A stretch of 41,581 nucleotides of DNA from Selenomonadaceae bacterium (GTDB taxonomy: Bacteria; Bacillota; Negativicutes; Selenomonadales; Selenomonadaceae), in assembly GCA_017427545.1 (NCBI GenBank), contig JAFRSO010000006.1, positions 1 through 41,581 of the forward strand, in the 5' to 3' direction. Positions 1-7,093 of the stretch are shown here, one piece after another. Numbering within the stretch: position 1 is the first letter of the stretch; each line of letters begins with the position of its first letter. The notes beneath the pieces were generated by a model, which was given only the letters and a program-made list of their open reading frames with translations, was not told the DNA's origin and searched no databases. The position numbers were made by a program, and so were the translations under genes.

Positions 1-1914
1 GGCGGTTACGAGAATGAAAACGGTGATTTGGTACTTTTCAACTCTGGCAGTGGCAGTTATTGCCTCCAAGTCGACATCAACGAGGACTTGTTCTATATCT
101 ACGGCAAGTTCCCGAAAGCGATTGAAGTAGCGAACAAAGAGACGGTCGCACTCGAAGACTACGCGATTAGCCCCGAAGCATTGGACGCCGCTGTTGAGGC
201 CGAAACCGAATTGGCTAACGTCGAACCCTGCATGACGGTTGATGAAAAAGTTGCAGCATATGTTCAACAGAGCCAAATCAACTCGCTCAACTTCGTGCTG
301 AACTTCTGCACCGAGAAAAGCGCGGAGTTTGCTAAATGGCTGGACATGGCAGTTGCCGAAAACGACAGTCACAACGCTAACGAGTACAGTCAATTCATCA
401 GCACGTATGAAGCCAAAATCGCCGAAATCAAAGCGGCACTGGCGGGCAAAACTCCTCAACCGCAATTCAATCTGCCGAGCACTGAAATCCGCCTCGCACA
501 TCAAGATTCATTGAAGGCACGGAGACGCGGATTCATCATGAACCCCGACCGCCTTAAGATAACCTTCACGGACGGCACGTTCAAATTCCAACACTTCCAC
601 TACCCTGCATTGACTTTCGTCACAATCGCCAAATATGACACGGCGGAAGAAGTCGAACAGGTTATCAACCTGCTCAAAGACGCCGTTAATCGCGGCGACA
701 AATCCTTCAAGTTCCCGACCTTCACTGTTAATAACGGATTCACCGAATCGGAGCTTGCCGAAATCCAAAGAGACCTCGCCGAGCCGATTACCGAAGCGAC
801 TATAACACCGACCTTGGACGACTTGAAGAAAAATAGCCGACTTTACGCCGTAAGCGGTAAAGCACTCGCCGCACTTGCATTTGGAATCAACGCTCCGATT
901 GATTGTGATGATGAGACCGCTGACCAATACGAGCAAGCTTTCCAAGCCGTTAAAACCGCTCGCGATAAGTTCAACGAGAGCCGTAAAAACTTTATAAAGC
1001 AATACGACCAAACGGAAGCAAATATCAAAGCCCGTGCGAAGAAACGCTTGAGCAAAGTCAGCACACAAGTTTTGGATATGCTCCAAAACATTCCGACTGC
1101 CGCCGCTATCGCCTTGAAATTTATGCCTTCTACACCCCGCAATTTCACCTTCGACACTGAAAGATTCGGGCTGGACAGTTACACAGCTGAAAACAAAGTC
1201 GTGAAAATTGGCGAAGACACCATAGAATACGACGCTAACGGGAAAATTGAATGGGTAGTTTCGGACAAATACGGCGCATTGCTCCAATTCCTGCCGAGCG
1301 GCGAAATTGCATACTTCACAAAGCCGTTGCGCGATGATGGGAAGAGCTTTTACAACGAACTTGACCGCTGGTGTGTCAATGACTTTTTCCTCAACCTTGC
1401 CGAGCGCGGCGCGTGCATAATTGGAGACCCTAAGCCGACCGATGACTTTGCAAGCAAGCTGGCGGAATTAGAATCAAAGGAGGCGGAGGCTAGAGCGGCA
1501 GTAGAAAAAGCGAAAGTTGCATTGCTGGCGGCGCAAAACGTAAGAGATGAAGCTGAAGCCGAATATCGCAAGGCACGGAAAGAAATTTCCCGACTGCTTA
1601 ACATGACGGCGAGCAAACTCACTGAAAAGATATGGGAACTGTCGCTGGACGCGATGACGCTCAACAATCAAGACGGCAAGTCGTTCAAAGCTCAACACGG
1701 CGGGACAGTCACGCCCCATATCGAACACACTTTCAAAATCTCCAACGGCTGGAAAGTCTGCGGCTATTACGACACCCCCGCTCAAGTTACCTGCGTGATA
1801 GAAATGCTCACGGCGGCAGTCAATACGGGCAAGACTGAATTCACCTTCCCGACGATTGACGAATTGAATCAAGCTAACTTCACTGCCGACAGCTTAAAGG
1901 AGGTGACAGTATGA
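1..1914 (+). CDS. Unrecognised phage protein, 5' end cut by window
   Basis: The reading frame is already open at base 1 (it begins Gly-Gly-Tyr-Glu-Asn), so the true start lies outside the window. The TTG at 28 is only the first possible internal start. I recognise no family. The protein looks soluble, has no signal peptide or membrane segment, and has a strong Ala/Glu/Lys coiled coil near window residues 490-540. A roughly 50-residue module occurs twice. It reads 'TAEEVEQVINLLKDAV' then 'KSFKFPTF' around 641-740, and 'TPAQVTCVIEMLTAAV' then 'TEFTFPTI' near the C-terminus, so an internal duplication is likely. The next gene overlaps its stop by 4 bases, so it belongs to the same early or accessory operon. 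Coding is clear from length and codon pattern; function is unknown. Confidence 0.8.
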   Translation, partial: GGYENENGDLVLFNSGSGSYCLQVDINEDLFYIYGKFPKAIEVANKETVALEDYAISPEALDAAVEAETELANVEPCMTVDEKVAAYVQQSQINSLNFVLNFCTEKSAEFAKWLDMAVAENDSHNANEYSQFISTYEAKIAEIKAALAGKTPQPQFNLPSTEIRLAHQDSLKARRRGFIMNPDRLKITFTDGTFKFQHFHYPALTFVTIAKYDTAEEVEQVINLLKDAVNRGDKSFKFPTFTVNNGFTESELAEIQRDLAEPITEATITPTLDDLKKNSRLYAVSGKALAALAFGINAPIDCDDETADQYEQAFQAVKTARDKFNESRKNFIKQYDQTEANIKARAKKRLSKVSTQVLDMLQNIPTAAAIALKFMPSTPRNFTFDTERFGLDSYTAENKVVKIGEDTIEYDANGKIEWVVSDKYGALLQFLPSGEIAYFTKPLRDDGKSFYNELDRWCVNDFFLNLAERGACIIGDPKPTDDFASKLAELESKEAEARAAVEKAKVALLAAQNVRDEAEAEYRKARKEISRLLNMTASKLTEKIWELSLDAMTLNNQDGKSFKAQHGGTVTPHIEHTFKISNGWKVCGYYDTPAQVTCVIEMLTAAVNTGKTEFTFPTIDELNQANFTADSLKEVTV

Positions 1915-2105
1915 AGAAAAAGTATCGCGGAATCGACAGGTTGACGGGCAAACCCGTTGTCGGAGAGTATCGGCTGCTGTTCGACAAAATCCCGATGATT
2001 GAAGTGGCAGCAGGTTTGGTGGAAGTTATCCCCGACAGCATTGAGGAAATAACGCCGACTAGCAAAAAGCCCGTTATCCAAAGCTTGTTTGAGGAGATGA
2101 CATAA
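1911..2105 (+). CDS. Small hypothetical protein (64 aa)
   Basis: The ATG overlaps the TGA of the preceding gene and follows a good AAGGAGGTGA ribosome binding site. The product starts with a basic stretch, 'KKKYRGIDRLTGKPVVGEYR', and is acidic at the end. The 'RGIDRLTGK' opening is reminiscent of YopX-like phage proteins, but the rest of that family's pattern is missing, so I do not assign it. It sits in a tight run of short same-strand genes, which suggests translational coupling. Confidence 0.7.
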   Translation: MKKKYRGIDRLTGKPVVGEYRLLFDKIPMIEVAAGLVEVIPDSIEEITPTSKKPVIQSLFEEMT

Positions 2106-2465
2106 ATGAAAGGCGCATATGATGACCTTTCGCAGGAAATGTGGAATAGCGCAGATGACAACATGCCGCAAGATTATCTTGAAAGCGTGTTAGCGCAGAT
2201 AATCCTGCCGAAAAGACCGTTGCCGAAAACCGACAGCGACCTTGACAGCGACGAAAGATTTATTGCGAAGTGTCTTCGCCGAAAAGCGAACACGCGATTT
2301 GTCGGACAAGCGTTGAAGGATATGCCGCGAAACGGGCAACCTAGTTTCGACGCCCCGCTCGTCGATTGGTATCACGAATACCGCTACCGCAATCTTCACC
2401 CGCTCTGGTATACAAACGAATACCGCTACACCGATGACGGTACCTTGATTCATAGGAGGCAATGA
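2106..2465 (+). CDS. Hypothetical protein (119 aa)
   Basis: It starts directly after the previous stop codon, with GAGGAGATGACATAA serving as the ribosome binding region. The protein is soluble, charged and rich in Tyr, Arg and Trp toward the C-terminus ('WYHEYRYRNLHPLWYTNEYR'). I know no family for it. Its placement in the run of small early genes is the only functional hint. It ends two bases before the next start. Confidence 0.7.
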   Translation: MKGAYDDLSQEMWNSADDNMPQDYLESVLAQIILPKRPLPKTDSDLDSDERFIAKCLRRKANTRFVGQALKDMPRNGQPSFDAPLVDWYHEYRYRNLHPLWYTNEYRYTDDGTLIHRRQ

Positions 2466-2466
2466 T

Positions 2467-2658
2467 ATGACGATTCAAAGAAAAATTTGCTCCGACAAAA
2501 GCGCATTTATAGTGGTTTACGATAACGAAGGCGAGCCGCTTGCTACTGCAAGTTTTATAAATTCCCTTGACGCCAAATTCGCAATGCGCTTGATTCGCGA
2601 CGTAATTACCGAATGCGGACACCCCGCTCCGAAAATCCTTCCCGACAAAACGGCATAA
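2467..2658 (+). CDS. Small hypothetical protein (63 aa)
   Basis: The ATG lies 2 bases after the previous stop and follows AGGAGGCAATGAT. The short soluble protein has an alternating hydrophobic pattern ('AFIVVYDNEGEPLATASF') that suggests a small beta-sheet fold followed by a helix. No family is recognised. Confidence 0.65.
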   Translation: MTIQRKICSDKSAFIVVYDNEGEPLATASFINSLDAKFAMRLIRDVITECGHPAPKILPDKTA

Positions 2659-2681
2659 AATAAAAGAGAGGAAAAACCAAC

Positions 2682-2906
2682 ATGAAAAAAGCAATCGAAC
2701 ATTTGGAAGCGGCTTTGAAAATTTTGAAGCCGAAACGCGACGCGGCTAAAGAGAAATATGACAGTATCGAGAGGCGACGCGGCCGTCACGACAACAACCA
2801 TCCGATGTGGCACGAGTTTGTTGTTTATCACAATATGTGCGCGAATATAATCGAGGCACTGGACTTCGCGGATAAGCGTCCGGACTTACAGGACGTTGAC
2901 GCATAA
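2682..2906 (+). CDS. Small helical hypothetical protein (74 aa)
   Basis: It follows an AGAGAGGAAAAA ribosome binding region. The N-terminal half is a Lys/Glu/Ala-rich amphipathic helix ('AIEHLEAALKILKPKRDAAK'), and the centre is a His/Asn-rich loop. No family is recognised. Its last codons overlap the outer stem of the structured intergenic element at 2896-2994. Confidence 0.65.
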   Translation: MKKAIEHLEAALKILKPKRDAAKEKYDSIERRRGRHDNNHPMWHEFVVYHNMCANIIEALDFADKRPDLQDVDA

Positions 2907-2994
2907 AAAAATTACCGCCCGAAGGCGGCGAGTGATACAATTCCGAACTCTAAAACTAAATGAAATTGTACCACTCCGCCGCGGCGGCGTCAAG
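2896..2994 (+). other. Structured intergenic element R, copy 1
   Basis: The sequence can fold as an outer stem TTGACGC/GCGTCAA (2896-2902 with 2987-2993). Inside are a short hairpin CCGCC-CGAA-GGCGG (2915-2928) and a long arm around GAGTG..TACAATT with AATTGTA..CACTC (2930-2976). A second element at 7094-7175 has the same layout, sharing AGTGATACA and the 3' string GGCGGCGTCAAG, but its short hairpin stem differs while keeping the CGAA loop. Both sit just 5' of a start codon, so a post-transcriptional role is plausible. I could not match it to a known RNA class. Confidence 0.5.
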
Positions 2995-3005
2995 GAGAAA
3001 TGATT

Positions 3006-3329
3006 ATGAATAAGTACTTGGTTAGATTAACCTACGTCGGCGGCGTTTCTAACGGCCATTATTGGTACTACCCTGTTTTAGCAAAGACACCTGAGGCCGC
3101 CGCCAAAAAAGCCCGCAAGCACGTCGAAAGAAATTTTCGGAAGTCAATGTATGTTCCTGTGCTCGCCGGTGTTCAAACAGCTCCTAAAGTGGCGGAACTT
3201 AAAGCCGACATTAAGAAATTTCAGCATGACATTGCAGAGGCGGAACTTGCTTTGAACCGCGCCAAAAACACTTTGTACGACTTGAAAAGTATGCTTGACG
3301 CAGTTGAGGAATTTAATCCTTGCTATTAA
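3006..3329 (+). CDS. Hypothetical protein with C-terminal coiled coil (107 aa)
   Basis: I prefer the ATG at 3006 because AAGGAG at 2992-2997 is then 8 bases away; the in-frame ATG at 3000 would be only 2 bases from it. The N-terminal half ('MNKYLVRLTYVGG') looks like a small beta-alpha domain with a 'TPEAAAKKARKHVE' helix. The C-terminal half is a heptad-like helix ('LKADIKKFQHDIAEAELALN'). No family is assigned. Its stop overlaps the stop of the convergent repressor gene within TTAA, with no terminator between them. Confidence 0.7.
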   Translation: MNKYLVRLTYVGGVSNGHYWYYPVLAKTPEAAAKKARKHVERNFRKSMYVPVLAGVQTAPKVAELKADIKKFQHDIAEAELALNRAKNTLYDLKSMLDAVEEFNPCY

Positions 3330-3541
3330 GGCAGGCGCGTCGGCGTGTTAGACCTCCCGACAAGATAATCAATCGACACGTTATAAGCGTCGGCAAGCTT
3401 ATGGAGCATAGAAAGCGGCGGTTCTCGCCCATATTCGTAGACTTGATAAGCTTGTGGAAAAATTTTCACGGTGTCGGCAATCTGTTTTTGAGTAAGATTA
3501 TATTCGTGGCGAAAACGTTTCAAAGCTTCGGCATAAGTCAT
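3326..3541 (-). CDS. Cro/CI-type HTH repressor (71 aa)
   Basis: The protein is a single HTH_3/XRE domain: 'NLTQKQIADTVKIFPQAYQVYEYGR' gives the helix-turn-helix, followed by 'LHKLADAYNVSIDYLVGRS', the usual family ending. It has no C-terminal dimerisation or RecA-cleavable region, so it resembles a Cro-like or minimal repressor. It starts at ATG 3541 after GGAGGGG on the minus strand. It is divergent from the antirepressor and faces the three operator-like palindromes at 3560-3631, which are its likely binding sites. That makes it the switch component of a temperate phage. Confidence 0.85.
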   Translation of the reverse strand: MTYAEALKRFRHEYNLTQKQIADTVKIFPQAYQVYEYGREPPLSMLHKLADAYNVSIDYLVGRSNTPTRLP

Positions 3542-3559
3542 GACAATTCCCCTCCTCTA

Positions 3560-3631
3560 AACAATCAAAACATTGTTGACAATTAAAGCATTGTTTGATA
3601 CAATTACCGCGTTGACAATTGGAAGATTGCT
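3560..3631. promoter_or_regulatory. Three repressor operator sites
   Basis: Three 18-bp sites share the pattern ACAAT-N6-ATTG(T/C)T: 3560-3577 (spacer CAAAAC), 3578-3595 (TAAAGC) and 3614-3631 (TGGAAG). The first two abut exactly, and the third is one 18-bp step further on. They overlap the rightward promoter, and the region also lies upstream of the leftward repressor gene. This is the arrangement expected for binding by the adjacent HTH protein. Confidence 0.75.
3576..3604 (+). promoter_or_regulatory. Rightward early promoter (PR-like)
   Basis: TTGACA (3576-3581) and TACAAT (3599-3604) are separated by 17 bp, close to the sigma-70/sigma-A consensus. The -35 box lies across operator sites 1 and 2, and the -10 box sits between sites 2 and 3, so repressor binding would block it. 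It should drive the small peptide, the antirepressor and the replication genes. Confidence 0.8.
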
Positions 3632-3761
3632 AATCTTTGACAAGCATTATAGCAGTGGAATTGACAAAAAGCAATTATGCCTTGTCAAAAAAATAATGCC
3701 CGATTCGGGCGAAGAATTATCAGCTTTATTTCGTGTTAACCATAGCACAAGGAGGCTCACA

Positions 3762-3896
3762 ATGGCAACAAAAAGCAAGGCGCGGTGTGACTGGGCTCGG
3801 TCTGGCAAGGTTTGGCAGGCAAGGTTTGGCGAGGCAAGGCAATACAAGCTGGTATCGCAAATCGTGATAGCGAAACCGAGCAATGCTTATCGTTAA
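3762..3896 (+). CDS. Small basic Trp/Arg-rich peptide (44 aa)
   Basis: ATG 3762 follows AAGGAGG with a 6-base spacer, one of the best ribosome binding sites in the window. The peptide is highly basic and repetitive ('ARCDWARSGKVWQARFGEAR'). The DNA beneath it is a run of GGCAAGG/TTTGGC repeats with a composition unlike its neighbours. It is the first gene after the early promoter and ends inside the long hairpin at 3886-3935. It may be a leader peptide rather than a functional protein; no family is recognised. Confidence 0.5.
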   Translation: MATKSKARCDWARSGKVWQARFGEARQYKLVSQIVIAKPSNAYR

Positions 3897-3935
3897 ATCC
3901 CGCTGTTCAATTCGGACGGCGGGATTGACGATAAG
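3886..3935 (+). terminator. Long hairpin between early promoter and antirepressor
   Basis: CTTATCGT and AATCCCGC (3886-3903) pair with GCGGGATT and ACGATAAG (3919-3935), giving 16 bp with only a small internal loop. There is no U-tract after it, so it is not a classical intrinsic terminator. It overlaps the stop of the small peptide and lies 30 bases before the antirepressor start, which would suit attenuation or mRNA stabilisation. Confidence 0.5.
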
Positions 3936-3966
3936 AAAAATTATCAAATTTTAAGGAGGAATACAA

Positions 3967-4743
3967 ATGAATCAACTGCAGATATTTAATCACCCCGACT
4001 TCGGCGGAGTGCGCGTCATCATGATTGACAGCGAGCCGTATTTTGTGGGAACCGACGTGGCAACTTCGCTGGGCTATACAAATCCGCAAAAGGCGTTGCG
4101 TGACCATGTGCCCGACAAATACAAAAGGGCTGAACGAATCGTTCACCCCTCCGGCGGCGCACAAGATACTATCGTCATCAGCGAGGCGGGCTTGTACAAA
4201 CTGGTTATGCGGAGTAAATTGCCGAACGCCGAAAAGTTTTCCGATTGGGTATGCGAAGAGGTTTTACCGAGTATCCGCAAAACTGGAGCATATCTGACGG
4301 TGGAAACCGCTGAAAAGATTCTTTACAACCCCGACTTCATCATCAAGCTTGCCCAGCAAGTCAAAGACGCTCAAGCGAAAATTGCTGTGCTCAATACGCA
4401 GGTTGCCGAACTTCAACCGAAGGCAAGCTACTATGATATTGTCCTGCAGTGCAAGGATTTAGTCACGACTTCGGCAATCGCGAAAGATTACGGCTACAGC
4501 GCGAAGAAATTCAACAAACTCCTCTACAGATTGGGCGTTCAATATCCTCAAAGCGGAATGTGGCTGTTGTATCAAAAATACGCGTCGCTGGGCTGGTCGT
4601 CGACGAAAACGCATAAGTACATGGGGCTTGACGGCGAAATTCATTGCAAGGTACACACGTATTGGACGCAAAAAGGACGGCTCGGACTTTATCAACTGCT
4701 CAAGAATAAAGGTTATCTGCCGACGATTGAATTAGCCGCATAA
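3967..4743 (+). CDS. Phage antirepressor, Bro-N plus KilAC (258 aa)
   Basis: The N-terminal 110 residues are a Bro-N domain: 'FGGVRVIMIDSEPYFVGTDV', 'LGYTNPQKALRDHV', 'ISEAGLYKLVMRSKLPNAEK' and 'WVCEEVLPSIRKTGAYL' are family hallmarks. After a helical linker (about 125-150), the C-terminal part ('SAIAKDYGYSAKKFNKLLY') matches the KilAC/ANT domain. Such proteins bind DNA and counteract the phage repressor. It starts at ATG 3967 after TAAGGAGGA and lies directly downstream of the repressor-controlled promoter, the classical position. Confidence 0.9.
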   Translation: MNQLQIFNHPDFGGVRVIMIDSEPYFVGTDVATSLGYTNPQKALRDHVPDKYKRAERIVHPSGGAQDTIVISEAGLYKLVMRSKLPNAEKFSDWVCEEVLPSIRKTGAYLTVETAEKILYNPDFIIKLAQQVKDAQAKIAVLNTQVAELQPKASYYDIVLQCKDLVTTSAIAKDYGYSAKKFNKLLYRLGVQYPQSGMWLLYQKYASLGWSSTKTHKYMGLDGEIHCKVHTYWTQKGRLGLYQLLKNKGYLPTIELAA

Positions 4744-4755
4744 AAAAAGAATTCA

Positions 4756-4812
4756 AAAGTTCATGTCAGCCTTCCTCGCCGGAAGGTTGAGACGAGCCTT
4801 TGAAACTTCACT
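4756..4812 (+). other. Structured intergenic element before the initiator gene
   Basis: The gap between the antirepressor and initiator genes contains nested pairings. An inner hairpin GCCTTCC-tcgcc-GGAAGGT (about 4772-4790) is flanked by GTC/GAC, and an outer AAGTT/AACTT closes the structure. No U-tract follows. I could not match it to a known RNA family. It may be a processing or translational control structure. Confidence 0.4.
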
Positions 4813-4841
4813 GGCGCGATTGATAAGAAAGGAGGTGACAA

Positions 4842-5705
4842 GTGATGACAAGCGCGTTTAAACCGTTGACGCAACTCAATTATTTCTTTCGGTTGGCAAC
4901 TGAACGGAAACTCAGCGGCAGTGACCAGCTGATGTACCTTCATATCTTCATGAAGTTCAATCAAGCGCACTGGACGGAAACACTCCGAATCAAGGACGCC
5001 GAACTCAAAGATTTAATGAGATTGTATGACAGTAACGGAAAGCCCGCGTCAATCGATACCGTACGACGCGGCAGACAACGCTTAAAAACAAAAGGTTTTA
5101 TCGATGTGAAAACAGGTGACGGGCTTGAACCGGAATACCGGCTACCCTGCCTATACCCTGCCGACACCCCTGCCGACACCCCTGCCGACACCCCTGCCGA
5201 CACCCCTGCCGACACCCCTGCCGACACCTTCGCGGCTCCCTATATACGCACGCGCGAAGATTTTAAGACTAAAGACTTAAAAGACTTAAGACCTTATGAA
5301 TATTATGAGGACGCGCGCGCGCGAGCGCAGGCGGGTACGCCCGTTAATGAAAACGCCGAAATGACGATTCACGACGTTTGGGAGTACGAAACGGGCTACA
5401 CGCTGAACGGCTCAACCGCCTACGAGCTTGAAGCTCTGGCGAATGAAGACTTCGAGCTTGTCCGCAAGGCGATAATCGCAGCAGTCAAGTCGAAGACGAC
5501 AGACCGCTTGCGGTACAACTACTTCAAAAAAATTTTCGACGGACTGAAAAATCCGATGAGAGGAGGTGAAAAGGTTGAGCGTAGTGACATTTCCAACGGC
5601 GGACGGCACTACAACGTCCCGCAAGACACCGGTGACGAGCCTTGGGCAGATATTGACGTCTATGCATTTGCAGGGAATAAGCAAGCAGCGTCCTTTGCAA
5701 GATGA
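4842..5705 (+). CDS. DnaD-like phage replication initiator (287 aa)
   Basis: Residues 1-105 form a winged-helix replication-initiation domain ('GSDQLMYLHIFMKFNQAHW', 'SIDTVRRGRQRLKTKGFIDV'). Residues 106-129 are a linker of six Pro-Ala-Asp-Thr repeats. Residues about 170-235 are a DnaD/DnaB-II type C-terminal domain ('MTIHDVWEYETGY', 'YELEALANEDFELVRKAIIA', 'RLRYNYFKKIFDGL'). Such proteins bind the origin and recruit the helicase loader, here the next gene. The start is GTG 4842 or ATG 4845, both served by AGGAGG at 4830-4835. The repeated linker DNA may itself be the origin. The last 130 bases overlap the loader gene in another frame. Confidence 0.85.
   Translation: MMTSAFKPLTQLNYFFRLATERKLSGSDQLMYLHIFMKFNQAHWTETLRIKDAELKDLMRLYDSNGKPASIDTVRRGRQRLKTKGFIDVKTGDGLEPEYRLPCLYPADTPADTPADTPADTPADTPADTFAAPYIRTREDFKTKDLKDLRPYEYYEDARARAQAGTPVNENAEMTIHDVWEYETGYTLNGSTAYELEALANEDFELVRKAIIAAVKSKTTDRLRYNYFKKIFDGLKNPMRGGEKVERSDISNGGRHYNVPQDTGDEPWADIDVYAFAGNKQAASFAR
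5157..5228. repeat. Six perfect 12-bp iterons inside initiator gene
   Basis: CCTGCCGACACC is repeated six times without a mismatch. As protein it encodes Pro-Ala-Asp-Thr repeats linking the two domains of the initiator. Direct repeats in the middle of an initiator gene next to an AT-rich block recall the lambda O gene origin, so this is the best candidate for the phage replication origin in the window. Confidence 0.85.
5257..5311. other. AT-rich stretch next to iterons (candidate unwinding element)
   Basis: About 55 bp, starting 29 bp after the iterons, are strongly AT-rich and contain three near-repeats of GACTTAA (around 5267-5290). The block is bordered on both sides by alternating CG runs (ACGCACGCGCG before, ACGCGCGCGCGCG after). 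With the iterons it has the layout of an origin unwinding region. It also codes for part of the initiator, so the origin role is inference. Confidence 0.5.
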
Positions 5706-6495
5706 ATTGTCGCGGATTCGCGAAAAATACGGCTTAAGCGTAAATGACGGCATGATTCTTGAACTGGCAAATGCGGAGCGGGAAATAGCCGAATGTGACA
5801 CTTGTACAGGTGAGCCTTGTAAAAAATCGCACAATCAATATTTCCGCCCCGTCATCAAACACGATGAGAAATTCGGTTACGTCGTCTTTGTGAAAATTTG
5901 CGAGTTCGGGAAAAAGCATTTCTTGAGGATTGACAGTAAGTCATGCGAAGTTCCGCCTCAATACGCCGGCAAGACTTTCGCCGACTACAAGCCAAGCGAT
6001 GATAACGAGCGGGCTTTGAAAATGGCGCGTTGGTTTATCGAAAAAAAGCCGCAAAAAAGTTTGTACTTTCACGGCGAATGCGGTACCGGAAAAACTTTTC
6101 TGGCGAGCTTGATAGCGCAGGAGTTTATTCTGGACGGCAAGCGGGTAGAATTCGGCGACGTGCCTACACTCCTCGACAGAATCAAGCAGACGTTCAACAC
6201 GGATAAAAATGCGCAAGATGTTGTCGACCGCTACTGTGATTGTGACCTGCTTGTCCTAGACGACATTGGCGCAGGGCAAATCACGGAGTGGAATATCGGG
6301 ATTCTCTACCAGATAATCAATCGGCGATATAACGCGGGCAAGCCGCTAATCGTCACCAGCAACTTCGACCTTGACGGGCTGGAATCACGCCTAGCAATCA
6401 AGGATACAAATTCAGCCAAGAGAATCACGAGCCGCCTTTGTGAAATGTGTATGCAAGCTTTTTTGGGAATGAATGACAGGAGGAAACAATCATGA
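5575..6495 (+). CDS. DnaC/DnaI-like helicase loader ATPase (306 aa)
   Basis: The C-terminal two-thirds is an AAA+ ATPase: Walker A 'GECGTGKTFLA' near residue 166, Walker B 'LLVLDDIGAG' near 225 and sensor 'PLIVTSNFDLDGL' near 258. The N-terminal part has a Cys-x2-Cys-x4-Cys cluster ('CDTCTGEPC', about 73-81), as in DnaC/DnaI-type loaders. The family loads replicative helicase at the origin, and no phage helicase is seen here, so host DnaB may be used. TTG 5575 is preferred because AGGAGG (5561-5566) is 8 bases upstream. ATG 5662 is an alternative that would shorten the overlap with the initiator gene. Confidence 0.88.
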   Translation: MSVVTFPTADGTTTSRKTPVTSLGQILTSMHLQGISKQRPLQDELSRIREKYGLSVNDGMILELANAEREIAECDTCTGEPCKKSHNQYFRPVIKHDEKFGYVVFVKICEFGKKHFLRIDSKSCEVPPQYAGKTFADYKPSDDNERALKMARWFIEKKPQKSLYFHGECGTGKTFLASLIAQEFILDGKRVEFGDVPTLLDRIKQTFNTDKNAQDVVDRYCDCDLLVLDDIGAGQITEWNIGILYQIINRRYNAGKPLIVTSNFDLDGLESRLAIKDTNSAKRITSRLCEMCMQAFLGMNDRRKQS

Positions 6496-6905
6496 TGACT
6501 TATGAAGAACGCGAGCGGAAACTTAACTCAATCGCACAGTTGAGGAAAGCGGCGTGGAACAAATCCCTCAATCGCGTCGGAAATAGCAATCACAGCAAGT
6601 GGGAAAAATTGAGGGCGTTCAATGTTCTGCTTGACCCGCCCGCGCTGATTCGTGAAGAAATTAAGCGGCTCGCCGACATAGAATTCGATAAGGAACGAGA
6701 GGCAAGTCGGCTGTGTGAAAAACTGGACAGGATTCATGAGGACATACTCGCCCTGCCCTACACGTGCACTTTCACCGATTTTGACGGTAACGAACGCGAA
6801 TTTATTTGCACCGGACTGCTCCCAAATTTCGAAGAAAGTTCGGAGAACGAGGACGTTGCAAGACAAATGCTGGCGGATTATCGCGCACAGGAGGCGATAG
6901 CATGA
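6492..6905 (+). CDS. Hypothetical helical protein (137 aa)
   Basis: The ATG overlaps the loader's stop (ATGA) after AGGAGGAAACAATC. The product is charged and mostly helical, with an N-terminal basic region ('RKAAWNKSLNRVGNSNHSK') and a C-terminal beta-like segment ('TCTFTDFDGNEREFICTG'). No family is recognised. Its position between the helicase loader and a zinc-binding protein suggests a replication-block accessory protein. Confidence 0.7.
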   Translation: MMTYEERERKLNSIAQLRKAAWNKSLNRVGNSNHSKWEKLRAFNVLLDPPALIREEIKRLADIEFDKEREASRLCEKLDRIHEDILALPYTCTFTDFDGNEREFICTGLLPNFEESSENEDVARQMLADYRAQEAIA

Positions 6906-7093
6906 AGAAATGCGCGAACTGCGGAGAGCCGATAAGATTGTCGGACGGGCGGTATAAGTATTGCAGTGATGAATGCTACAAGGAGGCGCACCGCCACCAG
7001 TGTCGGGAGAGGTTCCGCCGCTACTATATCATGCACCGCGAAAAGGAACTTGAACGCTATCACCGCCGCTACCGTAAAGAGGCAAAAAAATAA
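6902..7093 (+). CDS. Small zinc-ribbon protein (63 aa)
   Basis: Start ATG 6902 overlaps the previous stop and follows AGGAGGCGATAGC. The N-terminus holds four cysteines in a Cys-x2-Cys (residues 4 and 7) and later Cys-x3-Cys arrangement ('CANCGEP', 'YCSDECYKEA'), as in treble-clef or MYM/FCS-like fingers. The rest is an Arg/Tyr/His-rich basic helix that could contact nucleic acid. This type of tiny zinc-finger protein is common in phage early regions. The exact role is unknown. Confidence 0.75.
   Translation: MKKCANCGEPIRLSDGRYKYCSDECYKEAHRHQCRERFRRYYIMHREKELERYHRRYRKEAKK

Noticed and set aside
508..1287. Long open frame on the minus strand opposite the first gene
   Set aside because: It is the mirror of a well-supported plus-strand gene, has no ribosome binding site or family resemblance, and is Cys/Phe/Val-rich in the way antisense frames often are.
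3573..3761. Upstream extension of the small basic peptide gene
   Set aside because: This part covers the operators, promoter and untranslated leader; the strong ribosome binding site places the start at 3762.
5157..5228. CRISPR array or microsatellite artefact
   Set aside because: Units are 12 bp with no spacers and keep the reading frame of a recognisable initiator protein; an iteron role explains them better.
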